From Acidobacteriota bacterium (lineage in GTDB: Bacteria > Acidobacteriota > Terriglobia > Acidiferrales > UBA7541), in NCBI GenBank assembly GCA_013287135.1, contig JABDEK010000006.1, forward strand, positions 17,202 to 81,201: a stretch of DNA of 64,000 nucleotides, written 5' to 3'. Below are positions 24,111 to 36,358 of this stretch, one piece after another; within the stretch, counting starts at the first letter, position 1; every line of letters begins with the position of its first letter. A model generated the notes under the pieces. The model did no database searches. It saw nothing but the letters and a program-made list of their open reading frames with translations, and had not been told where the DNA came from. The translations under genes and the position numbers were made by a program.

Positions 24111-25833
24111 CTTCAGAGGGCGAGTCGGCCATCAAATCTACCGCAGCGGTGGTCTTAGGGAAGGCGATCACCTCGCGAATGGATTTTTCGCCGGCTAGCA
24201 GCATCACCACGCGGTCGATGCCAAGCGCAATGCCGCCGTGGGGAGGCGTGCCATAAGTGAGCGCGTCGAGGAAGAAGCCGAAACGCTGACGTCCTTGCTC
24301 GTCAGTCAGTCCCAGAGCCTTGAACATGCGCGCCTGCACATCCTGGCGATGAATTCGAATGCTTCCTGAGCCAAGCTCGTTGCCGTTCAAGACCAGGTCG
24401 TAACCCTTTGAACGGCATTCCCATGGCGCAGTTTCGAGCTTGTCCAAATCTTCTTCGACGATTCCAGTAAACGGATGTTGAGCGCTGACCCAGCGTTTTT
24501 CCGTCGCGCTCCATTCGAAAAGCGCGAAGCCAGTGATCCATGCGAATTCCCATTTGCTGCGATCGATCAGGTGGAGCTTGTCTGCGAGATACGAACGGAT
24601 CTGGCCGGCTACGTTTAGCGACGTGTCGCTGTGTTCGATTTGTTCTTTGGCCGCTGCGGCGAGGATCAAATCGCCAGCTTTCGCGCCAACCGCTTCGGCA
24701 AGCTTTTTCAAAGTTTCCGGGCCGAGAGTCTTTTCCAGTGGCGAGGTGATTCCTTCCGCCGCTACTTTCACTGTATAAACACCGCGCGCTCCGGCTGATT
24801 TCGCGAACTCGCCAAGCTCATCGAACTGTTTGCGCGACCACGAAGCTGCGCCGGGTGCGACAACGGCCTGCACATTTCCCGCGATCTGCAATTTTTCTCG
24901 GCCGCCCTCGAAGAATTGCGTGACGTTGTGCAATTCCATGCCGAAGCGCAGATCGGGCTTGTCCGAGCCGTAGCGGCGAAGCGCCTCTTTGTAGTCAAGA
25001 TGGCGGAACGGGCCTTTGGCTTGGACGCCGACAGCGGCACAGGTTCGTTCCATAACGCGCTCGATTACTTCGAAAATGTCTTGTTGGCGCGGGAAGGACA
25101 TCTCCAGGTCGAGTTGGGTGAATTCAAGCTGGCGGTCGGCGCGAAAGTCTTCGTCGCGGAAACAGCGTACGATCTGGAAATAGCGGTCCATACCGGAAAT
25201 CATCAGAATCTGCTTGAAGATTTGCGGTGATTGCGGCAGCGCGTAAAACTTTCCGTGATGTATGCGGCTGGGAACCAGACAATCGCGCGCGCCCTCGGGA
25301 GTCGAGCGCGTGAGCATGGGCGTTTCAATTTCAAAGAAGCCAAGCTCGTCGAGCGTCTTGCGAATTTCCAGGATGACACGGTGGCGCAGCTCCAGGTTGC
25401 GATGCGGTTTGGGGCGCCGTAAATCGAGGTAACGATAGCGTAGCCGGGTTTCCTCGCTCGCAGTCACTTCTTCTTCGATTTGGAAGGGAGGCGTCTTCGA
25501 GTTATTGAGTATGTGAAGACGCGTGGCCATCACTTCCACTTCGCCGGAAGGAATATCCGGGTTGCCCTTTTGACGGCGCAGGACGCGGCCTTCTACCGCG
25601 ACGACAAATTCTGAGCGCAACTGCTCAGCTTTGGCGTGCGCTACCGGGTGCAGCTCTTTGTTGAAAACAATTTGTGCGATCCCGGCGCGGTCGCGCAGGT
25701 CGATGAAGATCAGCTGGCCGAGGTCACGCCGCCGGTGGACCCAGCCCATCAGCACGACATCTTTGTCCGCGTCGGATGCGCGCAGGTCGCCGCAATAATT
25801 TGTGCGTTTCAGGTTTCCGAGCGCTTCAAGCAA
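24055..25833 (-). CDS. aspS: Aspartyl-tRNA synthetase
   Basis: 592 aa; '[26 protein letters not shown]', '[25 protein letters not shown]', '[15 protein letters not shown]'. Confidence 0.97.
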   Translation of the reverse strand: MLEALGNLKRTNYCGDLRASDADKDVVLMGWVHRRRDLGQLIFIDLRDRAGIAQIVFNKELHPVAHAKAEQLRSEFVVAVEGRVLRRQKGNPDIPSGEVEVMATRLHILNNSKTPPFQIEEEVTASEETRLRYRYLDLRRPKPHRNLELRHRVILEIRKTLDELGFFEIETPMLTRSTPEGARDCLVPSRIHHGKFYALPQSPQIFKQILMISGMDRYFQIVRCFRDEDFRADRQLEFTQLDLEMSFPRQQDIFEVIERVMERTCAAVGVQAKGPFRHLDYKEALRRYGSDKPDLRFGMELHNVTQFFEGGREKLQIAGNVQAVVAPGAASWSRKQFDELGEFAKSAGARGVYTVKVAAEGITSPLEKTLGPETLKKLAEAVGAKAGDLILAAAAKEQIEHSDTSLNVAGQIRSYLADKLHLIDRSKWEFAWITGFALFEWSATEKRWVSAQHPFTGIVEEDLDKLETAPWECRSKGYDLVLNGNELGSGSIRIHRQDVQARMFKALGLTDEQGRQRFGFFLDALTYGTPPHGGIALGIDRVVMLLAGEKSIREVIAFPKTTAAVDLMADSPSEVDASQLDELGIAIKQGEK

Positions 25834-25904
25834 TTTTGGTTTCCTCGACCTGAGTTGCTGCTTTCAGTCTATTGTAATTTGTGTCGCGCCGGCGCGTTCG
25901 GGAA

Positions 25905-27218
25905 CTAGGCACGAGTGTCTCGTCTTTCCGATTCAAGATATTCGAGCAAATCAAATTTCGAAAGTTTTTTCTGATCGGAGTCGGCCAGGCGCTTCAGGGT
26001 GAAAGTGCCTGAGTTAACCTCATCTTCGCCGATGATTAGGGCGTAGCGCGCTCCAAGTTTGTCCGCGAGGGCCAGCGATCTCTTGAATTTCATTTCTTCC
26101 GGAGGCAACTCGACGGCAAGGCCAGCTTCGCGAAGTTTTTGAGCGATATTCACTGCTGTAAGATACGCGGCCTGTCCCATCCATGCGACGAAAACCGCCA
26201 ACGCAGGGAGCGAGGGCAATTTCCCGCTTTCTTGGAGGGAAAGGATCGCGCGGTCGGTGCCGATGGCGAATCCGATGCCTTTGGTTGGCGGGCCGCCGAG
26301 GAGTTCGACGAGGCCGTCATAGCGGCCGCCGCCACAGACTGCGTTCTGTGAGCCTAGGCCTTCGGCGATGACTTCGAATGTGGTGCGCGTGTAATAGTCG
26401 AGGCCGCGAACGAGACGCCAGTTCTCTTCGTAAGCAATTCCGCGCAGACGGAGCTCTTCTTTTAGCTTGGCGAAGTGCTCGCGGCATTCATCGCAAAGAT
26501 GATCTGAGATGCGTGGCAGTTTTCCAATGATGGCTTGCTCTTCCGGTAGTTTCGAATCGAGAACGCGTAGCGGGTTCGTTTCGATCCGGCGCTGACTGTC
26601 GGGGCCAATCCGGTCTGCGACTTTTCGCAACTCTTCGCGGAGTTTTTCTACGTATTGGGGGCGGCAATTTTTGTCGCCGATCGAATTGATGTAGAGAGTC
26701 GTCCGCGTAAGGTCCGCGCGTTTAAAAAAGGTCATCAGCATTTCGATGACTTCTGCATCGATGGCGGCCGCGTCGGATTGGCCCAGAACTTCCGCGCCGA
26801 TCTGGTAGAACTGGCGGTAGCGTCCTTTTTGTGGCCGCTCGCGGCGGAACATCGGGCCTACGTAGTAGAGTTTTAAGTTTCCAGGGAACGTCTGCATTCT
26901 GTGCTCGATGTAGGAGCGAACTACGCTTGCGGTCGCCTCCGGCCTTAGCGAGTAGGTTTGGCTGGGCTCTTCCTTTGATTCGGCATCGTGACCGATGTTG
27001 AACGTGAACATTTCCTTGGAAACAATGTCAGTGTCAGCGCCTACGGAACGGGCGAATAGTTCGGTTTCTTCGAAGATGGGGAGGCGGATTTCGCGGAAAT
27101 TGTAGGATTCGAAGGTGTTGCGGGCGGTCTGTTCGAACCAATTCCAGAGGGCAGAATCCGGGGGCAATATATCGCGGGTGCCCTTGATAGCCCGGAATTG
27201 GCGTTTATTTTCGGTCAT
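25905..27218 (-). CDS. hisS: Histidyl-tRNA synthetase
   Basis: 'KGTRDILPPDS', 'RPEATASVVRSYIEH', 'RRERPQKGRYRQFYQIGAEVLG', 'GGGRYDGLVE'. Confidence 0.97.
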   Translation of the reverse strand: MTENKRQFRAIKGTRDILPPDSALWNWFEQTARNTFESYNFREIRLPIFEETELFARSVGADTDIVSKEMFTFNIGHDAESKEEPSQTYSLRPEATASVVRSYIEHRMQTFPGNLKLYYVGPMFRRERPQKGRYRQFYQIGAEVLGQSDAAAIDAEVIEMLMTFFKRADLTRTTLYINSIGDKNCRPQYVEKLREELRKVADRIGPDSQRRIETNPLRVLDSKLPEEQAIIGKLPRISDHLCDECREHFAKLKEELRLRGIAYEENWRLVRGLDYYTRTTFEVIAEGLGSQNAVCGGGRYDGLVELLGGPPTKGIGFAIGTDRAILSLQESGKLPSLPALAVFVAWMGQAAYLTAVNIAQKLREAGLAVELPPEEMKFKRSLALADKLGARYALIIGEDEVNSGTFTLKRLADSDQKKLSKFDLLEYLESERRDTRA

Positions 27219-27477
27219 GGGATGAAGTGTGTTTATTGTCTGCAGAATGGTTCAAAGTTCGCGATTAGAACGCACGCTCTCCTCTGTTTGCTATAGCTTA
27301 CGATGGTTTCTAATAAATCGAGTTTGCGATTAGAAAATTGTCGGATGCTTCGTTTTTTCCCGGCAGGGAATTTGCCTGCGCCGCTCTGCCTAAAATCAGG
27401 TGCGCTGCCCATCAGACCATTTTACAACACGTAGGCAAGCAAACTTCAGCGTGTGGGGAATCCTCCACAGCGAACGG

Positions 27478-28023
27478 TTAAATTCCGGACTCAGCCTTAT
27501 AACTTTCTTTGTATTCGACGTAGCGCTGGGCGTAGCGGTCGATGGAGTCGAGGTCTTCGGGAGTGAGCGCGCGGCGCAATTTGCCGGGCTGGCCCATGAA
27601 AAGGCTGCCGGGCGGGACGATGGTGCGTTCAGGGACCAGGGTGCCGGCGGCGATAATGCTGCCGGTGCCAATTTTTGCGCCGTTGAGGATGATGCTGCCC
27701 ATGCCGATTAAGCAGCGCGATTCGATGGTGCAACCGTGCAGGACGACGGCGTGGCCCACCGTGACGCTGTCGCCGAGAATTAACGGGTTTGTGTCGCGCA
27801 TGACGTGGAGGATCGAGCCATCCTGGATATTCGTCCGCGCGCCGATGCGCATGAAGTTCACGTCACCGCGGAGCACGGCGCAGGGCCACACGCTGGAATG
27901 TTCGCCGATGACGACGTCACCGATGACCACACCTTGCGGGTCGATGTAGGCAGTTGCAGCGATTTGCGGCGTCTGACCTTGATAAGAGCGGATCATTTCG
28001 ACTGGTCCTTGGAAGTTAAACAC
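27478..28023 (-). CDS. Gamma-carbonic anhydrase family protein (left-handed beta-helix)
   Basis: Hexapeptide repeats 'AYIDPQGVVIGDVVIGEHSSVWPCAVLRGDVNFMRIGARTNIQDGSILHV', 'VTVGHAVVLHGCTIESRCLIGMG'. Confidence 0.95.
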   Translation of the reverse strand: MFNFQGPVEMIRSYQGQTPQIAATAYIDPQGVVIGDVVIGEHSSVWPCAVLRGDVNFMRIGARTNIQDGSILHVMRDTNPLILGDSVTVGHAVVLHGCTIESRCLIGMGSIILNGAKIGTGSIIAAGTLVPERTIVPPGSLFMGQPGKLRRALTPEDLDSIDRYAQRYVEYKESYKAESGI

Positions 28024-28230
28024 ATCGCTTAAAGACTACCGAAATGGAACGCGTGTCTTCCCGCATCGACAGCGTACTCTGCCATCACTCCAGAAAGAAC
28101 CGCGACTGTCTGGTTCGTCGCGCAGACAAATGAGCCGTGAAAATAGCACACGCACTTGAGACAGACAAGTGTCGCCTGTCCCGGCAGATCTACGGAACGT
28201 TCCCAACTCTAGCGCTGGGCAGGCCTGACG

Positions 28231-28704
28231 ATGTGCGGTCGAACGGGCGCTGGATCCCCAGCACTACTTCCGCCCCAATACGCTTCGACGCTGACGCAAT
28301 GGTTCGGGCTGAGCGCGGCAGCTCTTCCCTACGTGTTGCCGTACATCGGCAGCCCCCGATGCGCGGACCAGATCTGCATGCTCATGCCGACCAAGGTGGG
28401 CGTGAATCTGGGCATTGCCTACGCCATGCAGTTGCCCGATCCCAAGAAAATTCTCGAAGGCGCCGGCAAGCTACATCGCCACGTCAAACTCGAGAGAAAA
28501 TCGGATTTGGAAACTGCGGCTTTGAAGGCTCTTCTCAAAGCCGCTCCCGCGCGCCGGGAAAAGGCCGGCAAACATCAAGAAAGTAAGAATCATATTAAAG
28601 AATCGAAAGTAGACGTTTTTCAGAAGAAGCGCGCGGTCGGCAAACGCGAAGTTAGGCCGGGCTGGACATCGAGGAGAGAAACTCCGCGTTTGTCTTGGTC
28701 TTAG
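28231..28704 (+). CDS. DUF1801-like protein, N-terminus atypical
   Basis: Segment '[32 protein letters not shown]' resembles the C-terminal part of DUF1801 proteins; the expected N-terminal helix is not evident. Confidence 0.45.
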   Translation: MCGRTGAGSPALLPPQYASTLTQWFGLSAAALPYVLPYIGSPRCADQICMLMPTKVGVNLGIAYAMQLPDPKKILEGAGKLHRHVKLERKSDLETAALKALLKAAPARREKAGKHQESKNHIKESKVDVFQKKRAVGKREVRPGWTSRRETPRLSWS

Positions 28705-29911
28705 AGAGGCGGCCCAACAAGAGTTCCATGGCTTCCACAGTCGAAAGGGGACTTAGGACTTTGCGCAGCACCCAGATGCGATTCAGCTCGTCCGGCGGCA
28801 AGAGCAATTCGTCTTTGCGAGTTCCGGAGCGATTGATATCGATGGTCGGGAAGACGCGCTTGTCGACCAGGCGGCGGTCGAGGTTGATTTCCATGTTACC
28901 CGTTCCCTTAAATTCTTCGAAAATGACGTCGTCCATGCGGCTGCCGGTATCGATAAGGGCCGTGGCGATGATGGTGAGCGAACCACCCTCTTCGATATTT
29001 CGCGCGGCAGCGAAAAAGCGGCGCGGACGTTGCAGAGCGTTGGCATCAATACCGCCGGAAAGAACTTTTCCGGATGGCGGCGTTACGGCGTTGTAAGCGC
29101 GGCCCAGACGCGTGAGCGAGTCGAGCAAAATCACGACATCGCGTTTGTGCTCCACCAGGCGCTTGGCTTTTTCGAGGACCATTTCGGCCACTTGAATGTG
29201 GCGCTGGGGCGGCTCGTCGAAGGTGGAGCTGATGACTTCGCCCTTCACGGTGCGCTGCATGTCGGTAACTTCTTCCGGGCGCTCGTCGATGAGAAGGACA
29301 ATCAGGGCGACTTCCGGATGGTTGGTGGTTACGGAATTGGCTACGGATTGCAACATCATGGTTTTACCGGTGCGCGGGGGAGCGACGATCAATCCGCGCT
29401 GGCCTTTGCCGATGGGGCAAAGCATGTCGAGCACGCGGCCGGTGAGATTTTCCTTGGTGGTCTCCAGACGAATGCGTTCCTGGGGATAGAGGGGCGTGAG
29501 GTTGTCGAAGAAAATCTTGTTGCGCGCCACTTCGGGATCTTCGAAGTTGACCGCTTCGACCTTAATCAGGGCGAAGTAGCGCTCGCCGTCCTTGGGAGGG
29601 CGTACCTGGCCGGAGACTGTGTCGCCGGTGCGCAGATCAAATTTGCGTATTTGCGAGGGCGAGACGTAAATGTCGTCCGGGCCGGGGAGATAGTTGTATT
29701 CCGGGGCGCGCAGGAAGCCGAAGCCGTCCGGAAGGCACTCCAGGACGCCTTCGGAGAAGATCAGGCCGTTTTTCTCGGTCTGCGCGCGGAGGATCTGGAA
29801 GATCAACTCCTGCTTGCGCATGCCCGAGGCGCCGGGAATGTTGAGTTCCTTGGCGATCTTGGCCAAATCGGTGATGTTCTTATCTTTTAGTTCTGCAAGG
29901 CTAATGCTCAT
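28652..29911 (-). CDS. rho: Transcription termination factor Rho
   Basis: '[28 protein letters not shown]', '[15 protein letters not shown]', '[10 protein letters not shown]'. Confidence 0.98.
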   Translation of the reverse strand: MSISLAELKDKNITDLAKIAKELNIPGASGMRKQELIFQILRAQTEKNGLIFSEGVLECLPDGFGFLRAPEYNYLPGPDDIYVSPSQIRKFDLRTGDTVSGQVRPPKDGERYFALIKVEAVNFEDPEVARNKIFFDNLTPLYPQERIRLETTKENLTGRVLDMLCPIGKGQRGLIVAPPRTGKTMMLQSVANSVTTNHPEVALIVLLIDERPEEVTDMQRTVKGEVISSTFDEPPQRHIQVAEMVLEKAKRLVEHKRDVVILLDSLTRLGRAYNAVTPPSGKVLSGGIDANALQRPRRFFAAARNIEEGGSLTIIATALIDTGSRMDDVIFEEFKGTGNMEINLDRRLVDKRVFPTIDINRSGTRKDELLLPPDELNRIWVLRKVLSPLSTVEAMELLLGRLSKTKTNAEFLSSMSSPA

Positions 29912-30115
29912 CGAGTTTATTCCTTCTTAAGCCTGATTTTCAGGCGTGATTTATTTCTGAATGGACTGCGGGCGGGCGCAACTTCGAACCTGCCACTTCT
30001 GTCCAAATTAAAACCGGGTCACTACTTGGACTGAACTTTTATTTGAATCAGACAATCTGAATCCCCCGGTTGCGGGCCGAACCTGCTTAGCAGGATGTGA
30101 GAGAGCCGGAGGGTT

Positions 30116-32542
30116 TCAATTGGTTAATTCGCTGTCCTGCGCTACATCTGAAACAAACTTGGGGTCTACGCCGGCAACCGGCGGATGCCCTGGAATCGGC
30201 AGCGGATGTTCGAGCGCGAGCTGCAACACTTCGTCCATATTCTCTACAAAGTGAATGGACATCTGAGCTTGAATTTCTGGCGGGATCTCCGCCAGATCCT
30301 TTTCGTTATCCTTCGGAAGAATTACGCTGCGGAAGCCAAGTCGATGCGCGGCCAGAAGCTTTTCCTTCACTCCGCCAATGGGTAACACTTTACCACGCAA
30401 CGTGATTTCCCCAGTCATGCAAATGTCGCAACGAACCGGAATGCGGGTCAGAGCGCTGACGATCGAGGTGCAGAGCGTGATGCCAGCCGAGGGGCCGTCC
30501 TTGGGGATGGCTCCTTCGGGAACGTGCACGTGGATATCGAGGTGACGGTAGAAATCCTTCGGCAGGCCGAATAGATGGGTGCGCGAGCGCACGTAACTCA
30601 TACCCGCTTGCGCGGATTCCTGCATCACGTCGCCGAGCTTGCCGGTTAGAGTGAGACGGCCTTTGCCCTGCATCAGCATGGCTTCGGTAGAGAGCACCTG
30701 GCCGCCGACTTCTGTCCAGGCCAAGCCGGTGGTGAGACCGATTTCGTTTTTCTTTTCGGCCAGAAAATCGCGATATTTCAGAACGCCCAGGAAATCGTTG
30801 ATGTTCGTATCGGTGACGGCGATCTCCACGCCTTTTCCGTCTGCTACGACTTTGCGAGCGACTTTGCGGCAAACGTTGGCAACTTCTCGGCTGAGGTTTC
30901 GCACGCCGGCTTCGTGAGTGTAGTGGCGAATGATGTGCGTAACGGCTTCGTCCGTAAATTTCAGGTTCGCTTTGGTCAGGCCAGTAGCTTCAATTTCTTT
31001 CGGCACCAGGAAGCGCTGAGCGATTTGATGTTTTTCCTGCTCAGTATAGCCCGGGATGCGCAGGACTTCCATGCGATCCTGCAGGGGCTGTGGAATGGTG
31101 TGCAACACATTGGCAGTGCATATGAACATTACCTTGGAGAGGTCGTATTCGACGTCGAGGTAATGATCGGTGAAAGCGTTATTGAGCTCGGGGTCGAGAA
31201 CTTCCATCAGGGCTGCGGACGGATCGCCGCGGAAATCCATGGACATTTTGTCCACTTCGTCGAGCACGAACACGGGATTCACAGTGCCGGCTTTGCGCAT
31301 CATCTGAATGATCTGGCCGGGCAGGGCGCCGATGTAAGTACGGCGGTGGCCGCGGATTTCGGCTTCGTCCCGAACGCCGCCGAGCGAAACACGCACGAAT
31401 TTTCTGCCGGTGGCGCGGCCGATGGACATGGCCAGCGAAGTTTTGCCGACTCCTGGGGGCCCCACAAAACAGAGAATCGAGCCTTTCGGATTCTTCACGA
31501 GCTGGCGAACTGCGAGATATTCGAGAATCCGCTCTTTGATCTTTTCCAGGCCGTAATGATCTTCGGAAAGAATCGTTTCTGCGCGTTTGATGTCGCGAAT
31601 TTCCTTGGAGCGCTTCTTCCACGGTACAGCCAGGAGCCAATCGAGATAGTTGCGCGAGACGGTGGATTCCGCGGACATGGGCGGCATCATTTCGAGGCGC
31701 TTCAGCTCCTGCATGGCCTTTTCCTGCGGGCCTTCGGGCATGCCGGAGGTTTCGATCTTCTTCTTGAGCTGCTCGATCTCGTTTGCTTCGCCGCGGCCGA
31801 GTTCTTTCTGGATGGCTTTCAACTTTTCGTTGAGGTAGTACTCTTTCTGGGCGCGCTCCATCTGACGCTTTACGCGCGTATTGATCGAGCGGTCGACGTT
31901 GAGCTTCTCGGTTTCCACTTCCAGAATGTCTGCGATGCGATTCAGGCGCTCGAGTGGATCGAAAAGTTCGAGAAGTTCCTGTTTTTCTTCGACGGGGATC
32001 TGCAAATTTGCTGCGATCGCATCGGAAAGCTTGCTGGCGTCTTCGACACGGACAGCGGCGATCATCGTGTCGTAATTCAAGCTTTGCGAAAGCTTCACAT
32101 ACTGCTCAAAGAGCGTAGTGACGCGGCTGGAAGCTTCCTGAAGCTGCGGCGTGGACTCCACCGGCGAAGTAACTACGCGAATGGAAGCGCGGAAGAAGCC
32201 TTCGTCGCTGGTGACCTGGATGATTTTCGCGCGGACGGTGCCTTCGACCAGAACTTTGATGTTGCCGTCGGGCAGCTTTACGCTCTGAACGATATTGGCA
32301 AGAGTTCCCACCTGATAAATTTCTTCAGGCTTGGGATCGTCAACGGAGGCATCATGCTGCGTGACGAGGAAAATCTTCTTGTCGCCGGCCAGCGCGTCTT
32401 CCAGGGCTCGCACGGACGCTTCGCGGCCAACGATGAAAGGATGCATCATTTCCGGGAAAATAACCATTTCCCGCACCGGCATCATAGGCACGCGTTTTAC
32501 TTCAGTTTTTTCGCGGTTGAACATCGGTTCCTTTAGCGCCAA
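30116..32542 (-). CDS. lon: ATP-dependent protease Lon
   Basis: 808 aa; '[51 protein letters not shown]', catalytic '[14 protein letters not shown]'. Confidence 0.98.
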   Translation of the reverse strand: MALKEPMFNREKTEVKRVPMMPVREMVIFPEMMHPFIVGREASVRALEDALAGDKKIFLVTQHDASVDDPKPEEIYQVGTLANIVQSVKLPDGNIKVLVEGTVRAKIIQVTSDEGFFRASIRVVTSPVESTPQLQEASSRVTTLFEQYVKLSQSLNYDTMIAAVRVEDASKLSDAIAANLQIPVEEKQELLELFDPLERLNRIADILEVETEKLNVDRSINTRVKRQMERAQKEYYLNEKLKAIQKELGRGEANEIEQLKKKIETSGMPEGPQEKAMQELKRLEMMPPMSAESTVSRNYLDWLLAVPWKKRSKEIRDIKRAETILSEDHYGLEKIKERILEYLAVRQLVKNPKGSILCFVGPPGVGKTSLAMSIGRATGRKFVRVSLGGVRDEAEIRGHRRTYIGALPGQIIQMMRKAGTVNPVFVLDEVDKMSMDFRGDPSAALMEVLDPELNNAFTDHYLDVEYDLSKVMFICTANVLHTIPQPLQDRMEVLRIPGYTEQEKHQIAQRFLVPKEIEATGLTKANLKFTDEAVTHIIRHYTHEAGVRNLSREVANVCRKVARKVVADGKGVEIAVTDTNINDFLGVLKYRDFLAEKKNEIGLTTGLAWTEVGGQVLSTEAMLMQGKGRLTLTGKLGDVMQESAQAGMSYVRSRTHLFGLPKDFYRHLDIHVHVPEGAIPKDGPSAGITLCTSIVSALTRIPVRCDICMTGEITLRGKVLPIGGVKEKLLAAHRLGFRSVILPKDNEKDLAEIPPEIQAQMSIHFVENMDEVLQLALEHPLPIPGHPPVAGVDPKFVSDVAQDSELTN

Positions 32543-32546
32543 GGGT

Positions 32547-33797
32547 CTAGCCAGCCTTTTCCAACAAACTCCAGTTGATTTCGCGTCCTTTCACCATATC
32601 GCCGGTAACAACGAAATCGCGAAGTTTTCGCTGGGCGGGCAAGTGGTACATCATTTCGAGCATCAGATCTTCCAGAATCATGCGCAGGCCGCGTGCGCCT
32701 ACTTTGCGTTGTAGCGCGAGTTCGGCAACGGTATCCAGGGCATCGTCGGTGAAACGCAAGCGGACGTTTTCGAATTCAAAGAGGCGCTGATACTGGCGAA
32801 CGAGAGCGTTCTTTGGTTCGGTAAGAATCCGCACGAGAGCCGATTTATCGAGGTCGCTCAAAACGCCTACGACAGGCAAGCGGCCCACGAATTCAGGAAT
32901 CAGGCCGTAGCGGATCAGATCAGTTGGCTGCGCTTGTTCAAGCACTTCGATATTGCGCCGCGTAGCGGTGGTCGGCTGCACATCCGCGTGGAACCCCAAT
33001 GACTTCTGGCCTACGCGGCGCTCGATAATTTTTTCCATGCCTACGAAAGCTCCGCCGCAGATGAACAGGATATTGGTGGTGTCCACGGGCGTAAATTCCT
33101 GGTGCGGATGCTTGCGTCCACCTTGCGGTGGAACGTTGGCAACGGTGCCTTCCAGAATCTTCAGCAGCGCTTGCTGCACGCCTTCACCCGAAACATCCCG
33201 GGTAATCGAAGGATTCTCGTCTTTCTTGGAAATCTTATCGATCTCGTCGATATATATGATGCCTTGCTGGGCGCGGGCGACGTCACCATCGGCGGCCTGC
33301 AGCAGCTTCAGGATGATATTTTCCACGTCTTCGCCGACGTAGCCGGCTTCGGTGAGCGTGGTCGCGTCAACGATCGCGAAGGGCACATCGAGCATGCGCG
33401 AAAGCGTCTGGGCCAAAAGCGTCTTGCCGGTGCCGGTGGGACCAATCAGCAAAATGTTTGATTTCGCAAGTTCCACATCGCCGGGCTGCTTATTCAGGAA
33501 TATGCGCTTGTAGTGGTTGTAAACCGCTACGGCAAGCTTCTTTTTCGTTTTGTCCTGGCCGATTACATAACCATCGAGAAAAGCCTTAATCTCGGGTGGG
33601 CGCGGGAGCCGGCGATTGACCGGGCTGGCTTGCTCGCGCTTCTCGTCTTCCAGAATCTGCTGGCAGACGCCCACGCACTCATTGCAGATGTACGACCGCG
33701 GATATTCAGAGGGAGAGCTGATAAGCTTCTCCACCTGCTCCTGCGTTTTATGGCAGAAGGAACATCGCAACGGCTCTTCTGGGGTGAACCGCTTCAC
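32547..33797 (-). CDS. clpX: ATP-dependent Clp protease ATP-binding subunit ClpX
   Basis: '[15 protein letters not shown]...YICNECV' zinc domain, '[45 protein letters not shown]'. Confidence 0.98.
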   Translation of the reverse strand: MKRFTPEEPLRCSFCHKTQEQVEKLISSPSEYPRSYICNECVGVCQQILEDEKREQASPVNRRLPRPPEIKAFLDGYVIGQDKTKKKLAVAVYNHYKRIFLNKQPGDVELAKSNILLIGPTGTGKTLLAQTLSRMLDVPFAIVDATTLTEAGYVGEDVENIILKLLQAADGDVARAQQGIIYIDEIDKISKKDENPSITRDVSGEGVQQALLKILEGTVANVPPQGGRKHPHQEFTPVDTTNILFICGGAFVGMEKIIERRVGQKSLGFHADVQPTTATRRNIEVLEQAQPTDLIRYGLIPEFVGRLPVVGVLSDLDKSALVRILTEPKNALVRQYQRLFEFENVRLRFTDDALDTVAELALQRKVGARGLRMILEDLMLEMMYHLPAQRKLRDFVVTGDMVKGREINWSLLEKAG

Positions 33798-33918
33798 TAA
33801 ATGTGTCCTCGTCTTTTGGAAGCTGCGACAGCGACGACAAATCTATTCCTTATTGTAGGACGAAGGGCGGGCCGGCTGCAGAGAATCATCGCTTTAGATA
33901 CTAACCCTTTGGAACCCA

Positions 33919-34539
33919 CTAACGGTGCTTCGAAATAATTTCGTCGACAATTCCATAGACCTTGGCCTGCTCTGCCGTCATGATGAAATCGCGTTCCACG
34001 TCCCGCTCGATTTTTTCAATCGACTGGCCGGTATGGCCGGCGAGAAGTTTGTTGAGCGCTTCGCGAGTGCGAAGAATTTCCTTGGCGTGAATATCAATGT
34101 CGGTGGCCTGTCCCGATAAACCAGACATCCAAGGCTGGTGAATCAACACGCGAGCGTTTGGAAGCGCATAACGCTTCTTGGGCGTGCCGGAGGCAAGCAA
34201 CACGGCCGCGATAGAGGCGGATTGGCCGATGCAATAAGTGACCACGTCGGGACGCACGAACTGCATAGTGTCATAAATGGCCATTCCTGCTGAGATCGAG
34301 CCGCCCGGAGAGTTAATGTAGACCGAAATGTCCTTCTCCGGATCTTCGGACGCTAGGAATAGCAACTGGGCGGTCACCAGATTAGCCACATGATCGTCAA
34401 TCGGCGTGCCGATGAAGATGATGTGATCTTTGAGCAACCGGGAGTAAATATCGTATGCTCGCTCGCCCCGATTGGTCTGTTCAACGACCATCGGAACCAG
34501 TGTTGTGGCACGCGGACTGCCGTCGTCTGTATGTCTCAT
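33919..34539 (-). CDS. clpP: ATP-dependent Clp protease proteolytic subunit
   Basis: '[17 protein letters not shown]', '[21 protein letters not shown]', '[17 protein letters not shown]', 'IHQPW'. Confidence 0.98.
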   Translation of the reverse strand: MRHTDDGSPRATTLVPMVVEQTNRGERAYDIYSRLLKDHIIFIGTPIDDHVANLVTAQLLFLASEDPEKDISVYINSPGGSISAGMAIYDTMQFVRPDVVTYCIGQSASIAAVLLASGTPKKRYALPNARVLIHQPWMSGLSGQATDIDIHAKEILRTREALNKLLAGHTGQSIEKIERDVERDFIMTAEQAKVYGIVDEIISKHR

Positions 34540-34572
34540 AGGGAGTGTGTTTGCGCGCTGAGGAACCCGAAC

Positions 34573-35862
34573 CTACTTTTCACTTTTGGCCGTCGTCTCG
34601 ATCCGGGTGTTGCGGTAGAGCCAATCTATCGTTTTGTCGCTGCGCAACTTAGATTTCATCCTATCGAGCGCTCCTTGCTTTGTCAAGCGAGCGCGCAACG
34701 CGGTTGCTGATTCGCCACTGCGTTCCGCGAGGGCTTCAATCTGTTTTTCGACTTCTTCATCGGTTACGTCGATCTTTTCTGCTTCCGCGATACGATCGAT
34801 GAGCAACTCGGCCTTTACGTCATCCACTGCGCGATCCTGCTGACGCTTGCGGAGCGCGACCCAATCGACGTTTACTGCTCGAGGGTCCACGCCTTGAGCC
34901 GCCAGAGTGCGAACGGTGCGCTCGAGCCGCACGTCCATTTGATGCTCGACAAGCGCTTCCGGAACCGGAAAATCGTGCTGTTTCACCAGAGCTTCCAAAA
35001 TTTTCTCGCGAGCTTGCGATTGCTGCTGATCTTCTTTAGCGGACTCGAGGTCTTTCGTGATTAGCTGGCGCATTTCGGCGATTGTTGAGAATCCGCCCTT
35101 TTCGCCGGCGGCATCCTTGGCAAATTCGTCGTTCAGCTCGGGCAGCTTCTTTTCCTTAATGCCCTGAACTTCTACGCTGTAGTCGTAAGCTTTGCCTGCA
35201 AGCTTTTGGTCTGGATAATCATCGGGATATTGCGAGCGGAATTTTTTTGTGTCGCCTGGACTTGCGCCGCGCAAATTCTCAGTGAAACTTTCCAGAGTTT
35301 CTTCCGCGCCGATGTGACACAGGATGTTGTCGGCTTGTACAGGTTCACCTCCGCCGACCGGCATTCCAGAAAGTTTAATGAGGACGTAATCACCGTCCTT
35401 GGCGGGGCGACCTTCGACGGGCACGAATGTAGCGGCGCGCTCGCGCATTTCTTCAATCGTTTTGTCTACTTGTGCGTCGCCCGCTTCGACCGCATCAATA
35501 TTGACGGTGAGATTTTTGTAATCTCCCAGGTCGAATTCCGGAAGTACTTCGAAGACGGCTCGGAACCGCAGCGGCTCGCCTTCTTTGAAATCAACTTTGT
35601 CCACTTCGGGACGCGTCACGGGAGTGAGGTTTTTTTCGCCGAGCGCCTTCTCGAGATATTCGGGAACCAGGGATTGCACTACTTCGCCTTGGATATCCTC
35701 TGCGAACCGGCGGCGGATCAGGGTGACGGGCGCTTTACCGGGACGGAATCCGGGAACTCGAGCCACGCGGGCGAGATCACGCGCTACTTTTTCGGTTGCT
35801 TTCGTTACGTTCTCGGCCGGAATCTCCAGCTCAAGTTCACGTTTGCATGTGGCTTCAGTCAT
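34573..35862 (-). CDS. tig: Trigger factor
   Basis: 429 aa; 'KVARDLARVARVPGFRPGKAPVTLIRRRF', PPIase region, located next to clpP-clpX. Confidence 0.95.
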   Translation of the reverse strand: MTEATCKRELELEIPAENVTKATEKVARDLARVARVPGFRPGKAPVTLIRRRFAEDIQGEVVQSLVPEYLEKALGEKNLTPVTRPEVDKVDFKEGEPLRFRAVFEVLPEFDLGDYKNLTVNIDAVEAGDAQVDKTIEEMRERAATFVPVEGRPAKDGDYVLIKLSGMPVGGGEPVQADNILCHIGAEETLESFTENLRGASPGDTKKFRSQYPDDYPDQKLAGKAYDYSVEVQGIKEKKLPELNDEFAKDAAGEKGGFSTIAEMRQLITKDLESAKEDQQQSQAREKILEALVKQHDFPVPEALVEHQMDVRLERTVRTLAAQGVDPRAVNVDWVALRKRQQDRAVDDVKAELLIDRIAEAEKIDVTDEEVEKQIEALAERSGESATALRARLTKQGALDRMKSKLRSDKTIDWLYRNTRIETTAKSEK

Positions 35863-36058
35863 TGAAATTTTTCTGGGAAGAATTCAAAGAAAACTCTAGC
35901 CCAATTTGCCTTTCACCCGTTGCAAATTCCAGGAGCAGAGGGAAGTGCGGCGGGCCTTCACCGCGAGTGAAATCCCAGTATAGGGAAGAGAGTCTCGCGC
36001 GTCAACCGGAGGAAGCTCGTGGAACGCTATGATCTTTTTCAACGTCTCAAAATATTTC

Positions 36059-36142
36059 TGCGGAAGAAGGGACTCGAACCCCTACGACCTTTCGGCCACC
36101 AGCTCCTAAGGCTGGCGCGTCTGCCAATTCCGCCACTTCCGC
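36059..36142 (-). tRNA. tRNA-Leu (anticodon TAG)
   Basis: Minus strand GCGGAAGTGGCGGAATTGGCAGACGCGCCAGCCTTAGGAGCTGGTGGCCGAAAGGTCGTAGGGGTTCGAGTCCCCTTCTTCCGCA; class II variable arm; anticodon loop CTTAGGA; CCA not encoded. Confidence 0.95.
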
Positions 36143-36358
36143 ATTGGTTGGCTCGTATGATTATACAGGCGATTGTAACCGGAGAAAGACAAAGGGTAGC
36201 TCAGGGGTAGAAGTGGGCATTGTTCTTTCAACATTTGCGACTAAACCACTTGTACGCGCGCCAGTTTGCTCTAGTCTGTGCCGGAATGCACTTGCGGGGT
36301 CTATTCCGTTTTGCTAGGCTTCCGGCCCAACAAGCACCAACTGTCCTTGGAGGAACTG

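Noticed and set aside
29030-29890. 286-aa plus-strand ORF
   Set aside because: Antisense to rho, which is unambiguous in the other strand.
30914-32536. 540-aa plus-strand ORF
   Set aside because: Fully antisense to lon, with composition of a codon-bias shadow (F/H/R-rich) and no recognisable domain.
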